Assembly: GCA_001596155.1 (NCBI GenBank)
Contig: CP014771.1
Coordinates: 1,674,001 to 1,738,000, forward strand
Direction of reading: 5' to 3'
Length of the DNA stretch: 64,000 bases
Source: Hymenobacter psoromatis
Lineage (GTDB): Bacteria; Bacteroidota; Bacteroidia; Cytophagales; Hymenobacteraceae
The position numbers were made by a program, and so were the translations under genes. This document shows, one piece after another, positions 33,966 through 44,100 of the stretch; the first letter of the stretch is position 1; each line of letters begins with the position of its first letter. The notes under the pieces are model-generated. The model made no database searches, was not told the origin of the DNA, and saw nothing but the letters and a program-made list of their open reading frames with translations.

Positions 33966-34061
33966 GTAGGGTAAGCTCTAGCTTGCCGTATCATGCTCGA
34001 TTCTATTAGTATAAACAGCCGACCTGCGTTCCCAGCAACGGCAAGCTAAAGCTCACCCTAC
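33966..34061 (+). repeat. Inverted repeat between FAH and M23 genes
   Basis: Arms of about 24 bp (33966-33989 and 34038-34061), GTAGGGTAAGCTCTAGCTTG with complement and one or two mismatches, around a 48-bp A/T-richer middle. It starts 6 bp after the FAH stop and ends just before the M23 start, where it may terminate one and leave a leader for the other. Confidence 0.75.
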
Positions 34062-34069
34062 CCGTTATT

Positions 34070-36109
34070 TTGTTGACTATCAATTTAGTGCGCTGGCTGT
34101 CGCTGCCGGCGCTCGGCGGCTTATTATTGCTGGCAACCAGTGGCCGCGGCCAGGACGACACCACCACGCGCCGCGTGAGCGGGCCGATAAAGGCGGCCGC
34201 GCCGGCGGGCAAAGTGGACGTGCCGCCCGGTTATTTTCTATTTCCGATTGCGCCGGGGCAGCCGGGCTTTTTGGCGGCCAGCATGGGCGAGCTGCGGCCC
34301 AACCACTTTCACGGCGGCCTCGACATCAAGACGGGCGGCGGCGTGAACAAGCCCGTGTTCGCGGCGGCCGATGGCTACGTCTCGCGCCTCAAGCAGTCGG
34401 CCTTTGGCTACGGCAACGTGCTGTATATCACCCACCCCAATGGCCTGACAACCGTGTACGGCCACCTCAATAAATTTGGGGGGGCCGTGGGGGCCGAGCT
34501 GCTGCGCCAGCAATACGCCAAGCAGACCTACGAGCTGGAGCTGTTCTTTGACAAAGGCCGGTTTCCGGTGCGGCGCGGCGAGGAAGTGGCGCTGTCGGGC
34601 AATACCGGCGGCTCGGCCGGCCCGCACGTGCATTGGGAAGTGCGCGACGCCCAGGACCGCCAGCTAAACCCGTTGCAGTGGGGCGGTTTCCCCGAAATTC
34701 AGGACCACACCGGCCCTACCCTCCAGGCGCTGGCCGTGGAGCCGCTGGCCATTGGCGCGCGGGTGCGCGGGCGCTTCGAGCGGGCGCTGCTGGTGCCCAA
34801 ATTGCAGCCGGTATCGGGCGCGGCCACCGTGTGGCCCGATACGATTTCGTGCGTTGGGCCGGTCGGGCTGCTGTTGCAGGGCTTCGACAGGTTTGACGGG
34901 GCCTGGAACAAGAACGGCATCCAGCGCGTGACGGTGCGCGTGAACGGCCAGCCGCATTTTCAGTATGTGATTGACGCGGTGCCGTTTCCGAATGGCACGC
35001 GGCAGGTCAACAACTTCGTGGACTTCGCCTACGCCCGCACCGCCGGCCGCACCCTGCAAAAGCTGTGGGTGGACGAGGGCAACGACCTGCCCTTCTACAC
35101 CCCGCCCGGCCTGGGCCAGGGCAAGCTCGACGTGGAGGCCAGCAAAGTCTATAGCATTGATTTTGAGCTGGCTGACGCGTATAATAATAAAGCCACGGCG
35201 CGCCTGGTGCTGCGCGGCGAGCCGCCCGCCGACTACGTTCGGCTGCCGGGCGCGGCCCCTACCCCCGGCGCCCGGCCCAGGCTCAGCTACGACATCACCC
35301 GCAACCTGCTGCGCGCCACCGCCCTGAACGCGCCCCTCGACACGGCCGGCCGGCCGACGCGGCTGCTGCTGCGGCGCGGCGGCCGGCAGCTGGCGCTGCG
35401 GCCCAGCTACTCGGTGGGCGCGGCCACTACCTACCTCTACGACCTGCGCGCCGGCCTGCCCGATTCGCTGCTGCTGGGCAGCGCGCACCTGCTTTTCGAC
35501 CGCCAGGTGATGATTCCGGCGGACCAGGAAACGAGCTACGCTACACCCTACGCGAACCTAGTTTTCGGCTCGCAAACGCTGTTTTCGCCGCTCTATCTCA
35601 ACACCCAGCACCGGGCCGACGCCGGGCCGGCCGCCCCCGAAAGCTGGATTATCGGCTCGGCGCTGGTGCCGCTCTACCTACCCCTGCGCCTCACGCTGAA
35701 GCCCACTACCCCCCCCGCCGACCGCCGCCGCACCGCCATCTACAGCGTGTCGGCGGGAGGCGGCCGGGCCTACGTGGGCGGCCTCTGGAACGCCGACAGC
35801 AGCCAGCTTTCGGCCAATGTGAAGCAGTTTGGCCAATTTCGGCTCTACGCTGACCACAAAGCGCCCACCGCCCAGCTGCTGGGCCGGCCGGGCGGGCAGC
35901 TGCTGTTTCGGGTGGGCGATGACATGTCGGGCCTGGCCTCGTATAAGTTGCTGATTGGCGGGCGCTTCCGGCTGCTGCGCTACGAGTACAAGAACGCGAC
36001 CCTCTTCACCGTGGCCGGCGACACGCTGGGGCCGCTGCTGCACGGCGCTGCCGAGCTGCGCCTCACGGACCAGGTTGGCAATGAGCGGGTTATTCCGCTG
36101 AAACTTTGA
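34070..36109 (+). CDS. M23 family metallopeptidase (murein hydrolase-like)
   Basis: 679 residues. There is no ATG near the N-terminus: TTG 34070 or 34073, or GTG 34088, must start the signal peptide (WLSLPALGGLLLLATSGRGQ). The LytM/M23 domain is at ~75-200: His81 and Asp85 in FHGGLDI, then GYGNVLYITHPNGLTTVYGH and GPHVHWEV, all zinc ligands present. A long C-terminal region (~210-679) of beta-sandwich type has no known name. Likely a periplasmic endopeptidase cutting peptidoglycan cross-links. Monocistronic by position. Confidence 0.88.
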   Translation: MLTINLVRWLSLPALGGLLLLATSGRGQDDTTTRRVSGPIKAAAPAGKVDVPPGYFLFPIAPGQPGFLAASMGELRPNHFHGGLDIKTGGGVNKPVFAAADGYVSRLKQSAFGYGNVLYITHPNGLTTVYGHLNKFGGAVGAELLRQQYAKQTYELELFFDKGRFPVRRGEEVALSGNTGGSAGPHVHWEVRDAQDRQLNPLQWGGFPEIQDHTGPTLQALAVEPLAIGARVRGRFERALLVPKLQPVSGAATVWPDTISCVGPVGLLLQGFDRFDGAWNKNGIQRVTVRVNGQPHFQYVIDAVPFPNGTRQVNNFVDFAYARTAGRTLQKLWVDEGNDLPFYTPPGLGQGKLDVEASKVYSIDFELADAYNNKATARLVLRGEPPADYVRLPGAAPTPGARPRLSYDITRNLLRATALNAPLDTAGRPTRLLLRRGGRQLALRPSYSVGAATTYLYDLRAGLPDSLLLGSAHLLFDRQVMIPADQETSYATPYANLVFGSQTLFSPLYLNTQHRADAGPAAPESWIIGSALVPLYLPLRLTLKPTTPPADRRRTAIYSVSAGGGRAYVGGLWNADSSQLSANVKQFGQFRLYADHKAPTAQLLGRPGGQLLFRVGDDMSGLASYKLLIGGRFRLLRYEYKNATLFTVAGDTLGPLLHGAAELRLTDQVGNERVIPLKL

Positions 36110-36120
36110 TTGGTTATGCT

Positions 36121-36164
36121 AAAAAACGTCCTTCCTCGGCAAGCTCGGAATGACGTGCTTTTTT
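36121..36164 (+). repeat. Short REP-like palindrome
   Basis: AAAAAACGTCCTTCCTCGGC ... ACGTGCTTTTTT. It is a reduced, imperfect copy of the GTCATTCCTCGGCAAGCTCG palindrome after bcp. Located after the M23 stop and usable as a terminator. Confidence 0.7.
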
Positions 36165-36219
36165 GTAGCCTGCCCCCTCCCATTTGTCAGTAGTCACGCG
36201 TCATTAGTCATTAAAACCC

Positions 36220-36672
36220 ATGCTTCCCGAACGCGGCACCGCCGCCCCCGACTTCACTGCGCCCGACCAGCACGGCAACCCCTTCACGCTGAGCAGCCTG
36301 CGCGGGCAGCGCGTGGCGCTTTACTTCTACCCCAAAGACGACACGCCCGGCTGCACCGCCCAGGCCTGCAACCTGCGCGACAACGAGGGCCAGCTCGCCG
36401 CCCAGGGCATTAAAGTAGTCGGCGTGAGCACCGACGACGCGGCCTCGCACGGCAAATTTGCGGCGAAATACGACTTGAATTTTCCCCTCATCGCCGATGC
36501 TGATAAGGCCATCGTGAATACCTACGGTGTGTGGCAGGAGAAGAAAAACTACGGCAAAACCTATTGGGGCACCGTGCGCACCACGTTTTTAATTGATGCT
36601 AACGGCTTGATTGAGAAGGTTATCAAGCGGCCTGATACCAAGGAGCACGCGACGCAGGTGATGGGGAGTTAA
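36220..36672 (+). CDS. bcp: Thioredoxin-dependent peroxiredoxin (Bcp/PrxQ)
   Basis: 150 residues. PrxQ motif YPKDDTPGCTAQACNLRD gives peroxidatic Cys45 and resolving Cys50. The rest follows the family (VVGVSTDDAASHGKFAAKY, FPLIADADK, TTFLIDANGLIEKV). It reduces hydrogen peroxide and organic peroxides in the cytoplasm with thioredoxin. The C-terminus ends MGS-TAA inside the GGGAGTTAAGAGTTGAGAG repeat, as nagA does, so the normal end may have been replaced by a few residues. Confidence 0.94.
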   Translation: MLPERGTAAPDFTAPDQHGNPFTLSSLRGQRVALYFYPKDDTPGCTAQACNLRDNEGQLAAQGIKVVGVSTDDAASHGKFAAKYDLNFPLIADADKAIVNTYGVWQEKKNYGKTYWGTVRTTFLIDANGLIEKVIKRPDTKEHATQVMGS

Positions 36673-36751
36673 GAGTTGAGAGTTAAGAGTTAAAAGCACG
36701 TCATTCCTCGGCAAGCTCGGAATGACGTGCTTTTAACTCTTAACTCCCCTC
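36665..36751 (+). repeat. REP-like palindrome with AACTC tails (after bcp)
   Basis: Tail GGAGTTAAGAGTTGAGAGTT, arms AGAGTTAAAAGCACGTCATT and complement, short middle CCTCGGCAAGCTCGG. The tail is nearly identical to the one after nagA. It lies between the bcp stop and the convergent quinone oxidoreductase gene. Confidence 0.85.
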
Positions 36752-36752
36752 C

Positions 36753-37724
36753 CTACCCCCCATTCACCAGCAAAATCTTGCCGATGTGCGCGCTGCTGGC
36801 CATCAGCTGCTGGGCCTGGGCGGCCTCGGCCAGCGGGAAGGTTTGGTAGATGACCGGCCGGAGCTGGCCGCTGGCGGCCAGCGGCCACACGTGCTTTTCG
36901 ACTGCGGCGGCCAGGGCGGCTTTGAACTCGGCTGAGCGCGGGCGCAGCGTGCTGCCGCTGAGGCGCAGGCGCTTGGTCATGATGTCGAGCAGATTAAGCT
37001 CGACTTTCGGGCCATTCATGGCGTTGATATATTGCAGGCGGCCATCGGGGGCGAGCAGGCGCAGGTTTTTGGCGGTGTAGTCGCCACCCACCATATCGAG
37101 GATGACGTTGATTTTTTCGCCTTGAAAGGCTTGCTCAAAGTCTTCTTCTTTGTAGTTGACGCAGCGGGCGGTGCCGAATTTCTCGCAGTCGCGGCACTTG
37201 TCGGCCGAGCCAGCGGTGGCCAGCACTTTACTGCCCAACGCCACCGCTAGCTGAATGAGCGTGAGGCCGATACCGCTGCTACCGCCGTGCACCAGCACCG
37301 TTTCGCCGGGCTGGAGAGCGGCCATCTGGAAGACGTTGGACCACACGGTGAAGGTGGTTTCGGGCAGGCTGGCGGCCTCTTCCACCGACCAGCCGGCGGG
37401 CACGGGCAGGCAGTGCCGGGCGTCGATGGCGGCGTATTCGGCGTAGGCCCCGTCGGTGAGCAGGGCGCACACCTGGTCGCCTACCCCCCAGCGCGGGGCC
37501 GACGCGCCGACCTCGACCACTTCGCCGGCCACTTCGAGGCCGGGCACCACGCCAGCCACCGGCGCGCCGCCGTACTTGCCCTCGCGCAGGCCCAGGTCGG
37601 CGCGGTTGAGGCCGGCGGCGCGCACGCGCACCAGCACTTCGTGGGCGGCCGGCACAGGGCGCGGGCGCTCTTGCAGCTGCAATACTTCGGGGCCGCCGGG
37701 GCGGGTAATGACGATGGCTTTCAT
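36753..37724 (-). CDS. NAD(P)H:quinone oxidoreductase, zinc-independent MDR family
   Basis: 323 residues. Medium-chain reductase of the PIG3/QOR type: MKAIVITRPGGPEVL, AAGLNRADLGLREG, VPGLEVAGEVVEVG, then the Rossmann loop VLVHGGSSGIGLTLIQLA and GKILLV at the end. The structural and catalytic zinc Cys sets of alcohol dehydrogenases are absent. Likely reduces quinones or enones with NADPH. It is convergent with bcp across a palindrome. Confidence 0.92.
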   Translation of the reverse strand: MKAIVITRPGGPEVLQLQERPRPVPAAHEVLVRVRAAGLNRADLGLREGKYGGAPVAGVVPGLEVAGEVVEVGASAPRWGVGDQVCALLTDGAYAEYAAIDARHCLPVPAGWSVEEAASLPETTFTVWSNVFQMAALQPGETVLVHGGSSGIGLTLIQLAVALGSKVLATAGSADKCRDCEKFGTARCVNYKEEDFEQAFQGEKINVILDMVGGDYTAKNLRLLAPDGRLQYINAMNGPKVELNLLDIMTKRLRLSGSTLRPRSAEFKAALAAAVEKHVWPLAASGQLRPVIYQTFPLAEAAQAQQLMASSAHIGKILLVNGG

Positions 37725-37773
37725 ACGGGCGTGGTGTTTGGTGGGGGTGATTGCGGCTACCGTTACTGCTGTT

Positions 37774-37972
37774 ACGCAGTCAGCGTCGCCCTTCGCGTCA
37801 ACCTCACCCCCTAGCCCCCTCTCCTGCGGAGAGGGGGAACTAGCTTCTAGTTTTAGCTCTAATAAATTAATTTTTAGAATATTACAGCTAGAGCTAGTTC
37901 CCCCTCTCCGCAGGAGAGGGGGCTAGGGGGTGAGGTTGACGCGAAGGGCCGCGAAGGGCGACGTTGACTGCG
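37774..37972 (+). repeat. Very long palindrome with duplicated segment
   Basis: Left arm 37774-37845 pairs with right arm ending at 37972. The core CCTCACCCCCTAGCCCCCTC is the same type as in the 3978-4163 palindrome. The right arm carries an extra CGCGAAGGG copy that the left lacks, a small tandem duplication. It fills the middle of the 411-bp gap between the divergent quinone reductase and A2M genes; a GGGGGGTAGGG motif follows at 37985 and the A2M leader after that. Confidence 0.85.
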
Positions 37973-38135
37973 TACTATCAGTAATATACTACCAGTACGC
38001 AGCGGGGGGTAGGGCGGCCTTGGCGGCGCTTGTCCGAAGGCCCCGCGTGGTAACAGCGCTGGTTTTTTTAGCGATTTGAATTTGTGCAAAAAGCGGCGCG
38101 GCGGCATCAGGTAGCTAATCCCTACCCCGCCGCTT

Positions 38136-41100
38136 ATGTACCAACTCGTATTCACCCTGATTTTGTGCTGGCTGGCGCTGCCCGTGCTGGCCCAGCAGCA
38201 GCTCGCCAAGGCGCGCCAAAGCAGCTACTTCACCAAAGTTTTTCGGCTGACTACGGCCCAGGCGCAGCGCTTGTACGAGCGCGGGCTGCGGGCGGCGCGG
38301 CCCGATTTTTTTACGGTGCCGGTCGATTCGTTTCCGACCGATAAGCCGGCCTGGCCGCGCCTGCCGCTGGGCTACTACCTGGTGGCCCACACGGAGGGCC
38401 TTGAACTGGTGTACTGGCTGCGCGCCGAAACCTCGCGCACGCTGGAAGTCATTGACAACCAGCGCGACCTGACGCTGGTGGTGCGCGACTCGCTGGGGCA
38501 GCTGCTGGCCGGGGCGCGGGTGGCGGTGGGCGGCCAGCCCCTGGCCTACGACCCCGCCACCCGCACCTACCGCCGCGCCCGCGCCAGCCGGGCCGGCATC
38601 GTGGCCGTGACGGCCGGCGGGCGCACCACCTTTCACCCCTTGGCCCAAACCTACCGCCGGGCGGGCGGCAATTGGCGGGCGGGCGGCCGCCGCGTGCTTT
38701 TCGGCCGGCCGCTGGGCTACCTCACGGGGCCGGTGTGGCGCACGGCCCGCGACCTTCGGCACGCCTCCTCCACCACTACCGGGCTGGTAGGCCTGCTGCG
38801 CTCGCCCTTTAGCGAGGACGTGCGCGACGAGCGGCAGAATCGCCGCGAGCAGCGCGACCAGCGCGCGGAGCAAGCCCGGCGGCGCTGGCTGAGCTACTTG
38901 CTGGTAAGTCAGCCGCGCTACCGACCCGCCCACGATACCCTGCGCCTGAAGGCGCGGGTGCTGCGGCGCGGCAGCGGCCGACCCAGTACCAAGCCCCTGA
39001 CGCTGTGGCTGAGCGGCGGCGGCCTGGGCAAGCGCAAGCGCCTGGCCACCCTGCGCCCGGTGCGCCCCGGCTCCTACGAATATTCCCTACCCCTCACCGA
39101 CACGCTGGGCCTGCGCGTGGGCACCACCGCCAGCCTGACGCTGGAAGACGCCCACGAGCAGACCGTGGCCGAAGGCGACTTTCGGTTTGAAGATTATGAG
39201 CTGACTAACAATCAGTTCACGCTGCGGATGCTGGAGAAGGAGCCCCGGCGCGGGCAGCCGCAGGCGGCCTTTATGCGGGGCAGCGATGCCAGCGAATTGA
39301 ACCTGCTCGATGCTCGGGTGCGGCTGGCGGTGGTGCCCACCAGCGGGCCGCGCCGGGTGCTGGGCCGGCGGCTGTTTGTGCCCGATACCCTGTGGGCGCA
39401 CACCCAGGCGCTCGACCCGGTGGGCGAAACCCGCGTGGATTTGCCGGCCGGCATTTTTCCGCGCGCCGATTTCAGCTACGAGGTGCGGGCCGAATTTTGG
39501 ACCACCGACAACGAGCGGCACGTGAAGACCGTGGGCCTACCCTACCAACTTGACCCCGGCCGCCTGCACCTGACGGTGCGCAGCGACTCAGTGCAGATGA
39601 GCTACGACTCGCTGGGCGTCAGCCGGCCGCACCGCGCCAAGCTGGACGTTGCCAGGGCGAACAGCGCGCCCGGCGACAGCGCGTATTTCCGGCGCAGCCT
39701 CGTGCGCCTACCCCTCGCGTTAGCCCTGAACCCGCGGGCGGCCAGCTACCTGGTGCACGACAGCGCCGGCCGCAGCACCCGCCACGACCTGAGCACCGCC
39801 AACGCCGACCTCACGCTCGGCTCGGCCCGCACCGCCGACTCGCTGCGGGTGGCCGTGGCTAACCCGCACCGCCTGCCGTTCTGGTACTACGTGTACCGGG
39901 GCAATGAGCTGCGCGACCGGGGCTACGCTACTGATTATCAATTAGCTATTAAGGAAAATAATGAGACTACCTGGCACGTGTCGCTGCACTACGTCTGGGG
40001 CGGGCAGCTGCGCGACGCGGAGTATTCGGTGGGGCCGGTGCCGCGCCAGCTGCGCATTGCCACCGAGCAGCCGGCCGTAGCCTACCCCGGCCAGCGCCTG
40101 CGCCTGGGCTTTCGGGTCACGGATGAGCGCGGCCGGCCCGTGCCCGACGCCGACCTCACGGCCTACGCGTACACCAGCAAGTTTGAGCGCGGCGGCCTGC
40201 CCGAGCTGCCCGTGACGGCGCCGCCGGTGGTGGGCCGGCTGGCGCGCCAGCGCTTCGCCCTTACCCCCGGTTTCAGCCACTACGCCACCCAGCGGCAGCG
40301 GCTGGCCTGGCAGCAGTGGCGGCATCAATTAGGATTAGATTCGCTGCAATTCTATCACTTTTTATACCCGGCGGGCGGCGCGTTTTATGCGTACCAGCCG
40401 GCGCCGGGCGGGCTCACGCAGGTGGCGGCGTTCGTGGTCGATTCGGGCCGGGTGCAGGCCCCGATTGCGGTGTATGTGGACGGCCAGCCGGCTTATATTC
40501 ACGACGTTAACCAGGGCCAGCCCTACGTGGCGGTGGCCGATAGCGGCCACCACACGCTCAGCATTCGCACCGCGAACCGGCTCATTACCCTGCGCGACGT
40601 GTACCTACGGGCGCAGCACAAGCTCACCCTGAGCCTCGACCCCAACCAGCCCTGCGCCGAGCTGACCGTCGAAAAGCGCCTCCCTACCCTGCTGCCCGCC
40701 GAGCTGCTGGCCCTGCGCCGCACGCTGGTGCCCGTGGTGGGCCGGGGGCCGGCGACGCTGCGCCAGGGCAACGTGCTGCGCCCGGTGGCCCCCAGCTATT
40801 ATGCGGGAGGCCTGGCCCTGGCGGGGCCTTTTCAGCCCGATTCGGTGCTGCTGCGGCCCCTGCGCGACGAGCAGGGCGAGGGCGGCCGGCGCAAGTTTTT
40901 ATTCGAGCCGCTGTACAGCTACCAGCTCAGCCCCGGCTTGGTCAAAATGACGTGCCTCGACCCCGAGCGCCTGGGCCGCCTCAACGGGGCGGGCCTGCCG
41001 GCGCGGCTGCCGCTCGGCGATTTTGCCTACACCGAAGCCGCGCTGCGGCCCTGGCTATACGAGCACGAGGACCCGGCGCAGCCGGCGGCTAAGGGTCGGA

Positions 41101-44100
41101 AAATCAAGCCCAACCGCCGCGCCGTTCCCTACCCCCTCCGCTACCGCGAAGCTCCCAAGCTGACCTTTCCCAGCCAGACGCTGGCCAGCCAGGGCCGCCT
41201 GGAATTGCTGCTGCCCGACAGCCTGGCCCGGCCGCTCTACACGCTGCTCACCCGGCCCGACCAGCCCAAGTTTCGGCGCTTGCAGCCCGCCTACCCCCTG
41301 CTGCACGGCCTGCCGCCCGGCCGCTACCGCGTGGCGGTGCTGCTGGCCGATAGCAGCTGCCTGGCTCCCTCCGAAACGGTGCTGGTGCAAGCTAACGGCC
41401 AGACTTACTACCACTTGCGGGCTGCTGACCGCCAGCCGGCCGGGCCGCTCAGCCACCGCATCAACCAGTGGCTGTGGCGCGCGTCGCCGCTGGTGCGGGT
41501 GCCGGTGGTGGCCCCGCCGCGCCGCGAAATCAGGGTGGAGCAGCCGGGCGGGCGGCGGGCCAACACGCGGCAGGTGCGCGGCCGGGTGGTGGACCGCACC
41601 ACCGAGGAGGGCCTGCCCGGCGTGACGGTGCTGGTGAAAGGCACCACCGACGGTACCTCGACGGCGGCGGATGGCAGCTTTGCGCTGGCGGTGCCTTTTG
41701 CGGCCCAAACGCTGGTTTTTTCATCCGTCGGCTACACTACGCAGGAGCAGGTAATTGACTACCGCAATCAGCTGGAAGTAGTCCTGAGCGAATCGACGGA
41801 GGCGCTCTCGGAGGTGGTCGTGACGGGCTACGGCACCATGCGCCGTAGCGACCTGACGGGCAGCGTAAGCTCGGTGGTGGCGTACAGCCTGCAAGGCCGG
41901 GCGGCGGGCGTGAGCATCAGCGGTACGCCAGCCAATATACTCATTCGGGGTGTTGCAGCGATAACGGCCGGCGAGCAGCTGCTCTACATCGTAAATGGCG
42001 TGCCGCTTACCGGCCGTTTTGATGCTATTAAACCCGGCGACATCCTGGATATAAAAGTACTCAAGGGTGCCGAAGCGATGGCAATTTATGGCGCGCGGGC
42101 CAGCGCGGGGGCAGTGCTCATTACGCTGAAAAATGGGGTGGTGTTGGGCCGCTCGCCGGCCGGCAATTTGCTGGATTTACTGCCTACCCCCGACCAGCTG
42201 CCCGGTGCCGACCCGCGCCTGGCGCTGCGCCGCCGCTTCCGCGACCAGGCCTGGTGGCGCCCTACCCTCCTCACCGACGCCCAGGGCCGCGCCCACACCG
42301 AGGTGGTGCTGCCCGACGACGTGACGAGTTGGGACACCTTCGTGGTGGGCTCCGACCACCACGGGCGGCTGGGCGGCAGCACTGGCCGCGTGCGGGCGTT
42401 TAAGTCGCTGCTAGCCACGCTGGCCGTGCCGCGCTTTCTGGTGGCCGGCGACCGGGTGCAGGTGCTCGGCAAAGCCCTGAACTACCTGCCCGACACGGCG
42501 CAGCTGACCACGACCTTCCAGGTGGGCGGGCAGGTGGTGCGCCGCCAGGCCCGCCGCGTGGGCTCGTCGTTTATTGACACGCTCAGCGTGACGGCCCCGG
42601 CGGCGGCCGATTCGGTGCAGCTGGCTTTTGGCCTGGAACAGGCCAGCGGCTACGCCGACGGCGAGCAGCGCAGCCTGCCGGTGCTGCCGGTGGGCACCCG
42701 CGAGCGCGTGGGCACCTACGCCGTGCTGGCCGAGGCCGACACGACCATCGCCCTACCCCTCGACCCCAGCCTGGGGCCAGTTACGCTGCGCATGGAAAGC
42801 GACGCGCTCCCGACCTTGTTATCGGAGATTCAGCACTTGCAGCAGTACGCGTACTTGTGCAACGAGCAGGCTGCCTCGCGCCTGCTGGGGCTGCTGCTGG
42901 AGCAGCGCATCCGGGCGCGGCAGGGGGTAGCGTTTAAGGGGCAGAAGGTGGCTAACTTTCTCATTAAGAGGTTACTCGATGGCTGCCACCAGCCCGAAGG
43001 CATTTGGGGCACTTGGCTCACGTCGGACATCAGCCCCTGGGCCACCGCGCACGTGGTGGAGGCGCTGCTGGCCGCCGAGCGGCTGGGCTACGCCGTGCCG
43101 CTCGACCGCAACAAGCTGACTGCCTATCTTTTGCATGAGCTGGATGAAAGCCTGAGCGCCCCTACCCCCACCGGGCACTACTATGGCCATTTCGCGGCCG
43201 ATGACGACCAGATTCGCCTGCTGAAGCTGCTGCACGACCTTGGCGCGGCGGCGCCCTACGGCACCTACCTGCGCCGCGTGGAGGCCGCCGCCCCGCGCCG
43301 CCCGGCCCTCGACCACTACCTGGCCCTCAGCGAATTGCGCCAGCAGCTGGGCCTGTCGTATCAGCTCGATACGCTGCGGCGCTACCGTCAGCGCACCGAG
43401 CTGGGCGGCGTGTATTATGCCGATACGCTGCGCGGCGGCACCTATTATCGCTACCTGCTCTCCGACCGGGTGGGCGCTACGCTGCTGGCCTATAAGCTTT
43501 TGCGGCAGCAGGGCGGGCACGGGGCCGAGCTAGCGCGCATCCGCACTTTCCTGCTGGGGCTGCGGGGCGGGGGCTACTGGGGCAGCACCTACGAAACGGC
43601 CCAGATTCTGGCCACCATCGGCCCCGATTTGCTGGTGCCGGGCACGGGCCGGGCGGCGTGGGTGCGGCTCAGCGGCAGCCCGGCGCTGCCGGCGGGGCCG
43701 ATTACGCGGTTTCCGCTGGCGCTCACGCTGCCGGCCGGCACCGGGCCGCTCACGCTGCGCAAACAGGGCGGCCTGCCCGTGTATGCCACCGCGTACCAGA
43801 CGCGCTGGAACCCTACCCCCGCCGCCGTGGCCAAGCCCTTCGTTGTCACGACCACTTTGGCGGGCCAGGCGGGCAGCCGCGTGGCCCTACCCCCAGGCAA
43901 ACCGGTGGAGCTGGTGGTGACGGTAGATGTAAAAGCCGAGGCTCGCTACGTGCTGCTGGAGGTGCCCATTCCGGCCGGCTGCTCCTACGGCGAGCCGGCC
44001 CCGACCAACTCCCTGGAAACCCACCGCGAGTACCTCAAGCACCAGGTTGGTATCTTCCTCGACCGTCTGCCGGTGGGTAAGCACACGTTTCGGGTGGCCT

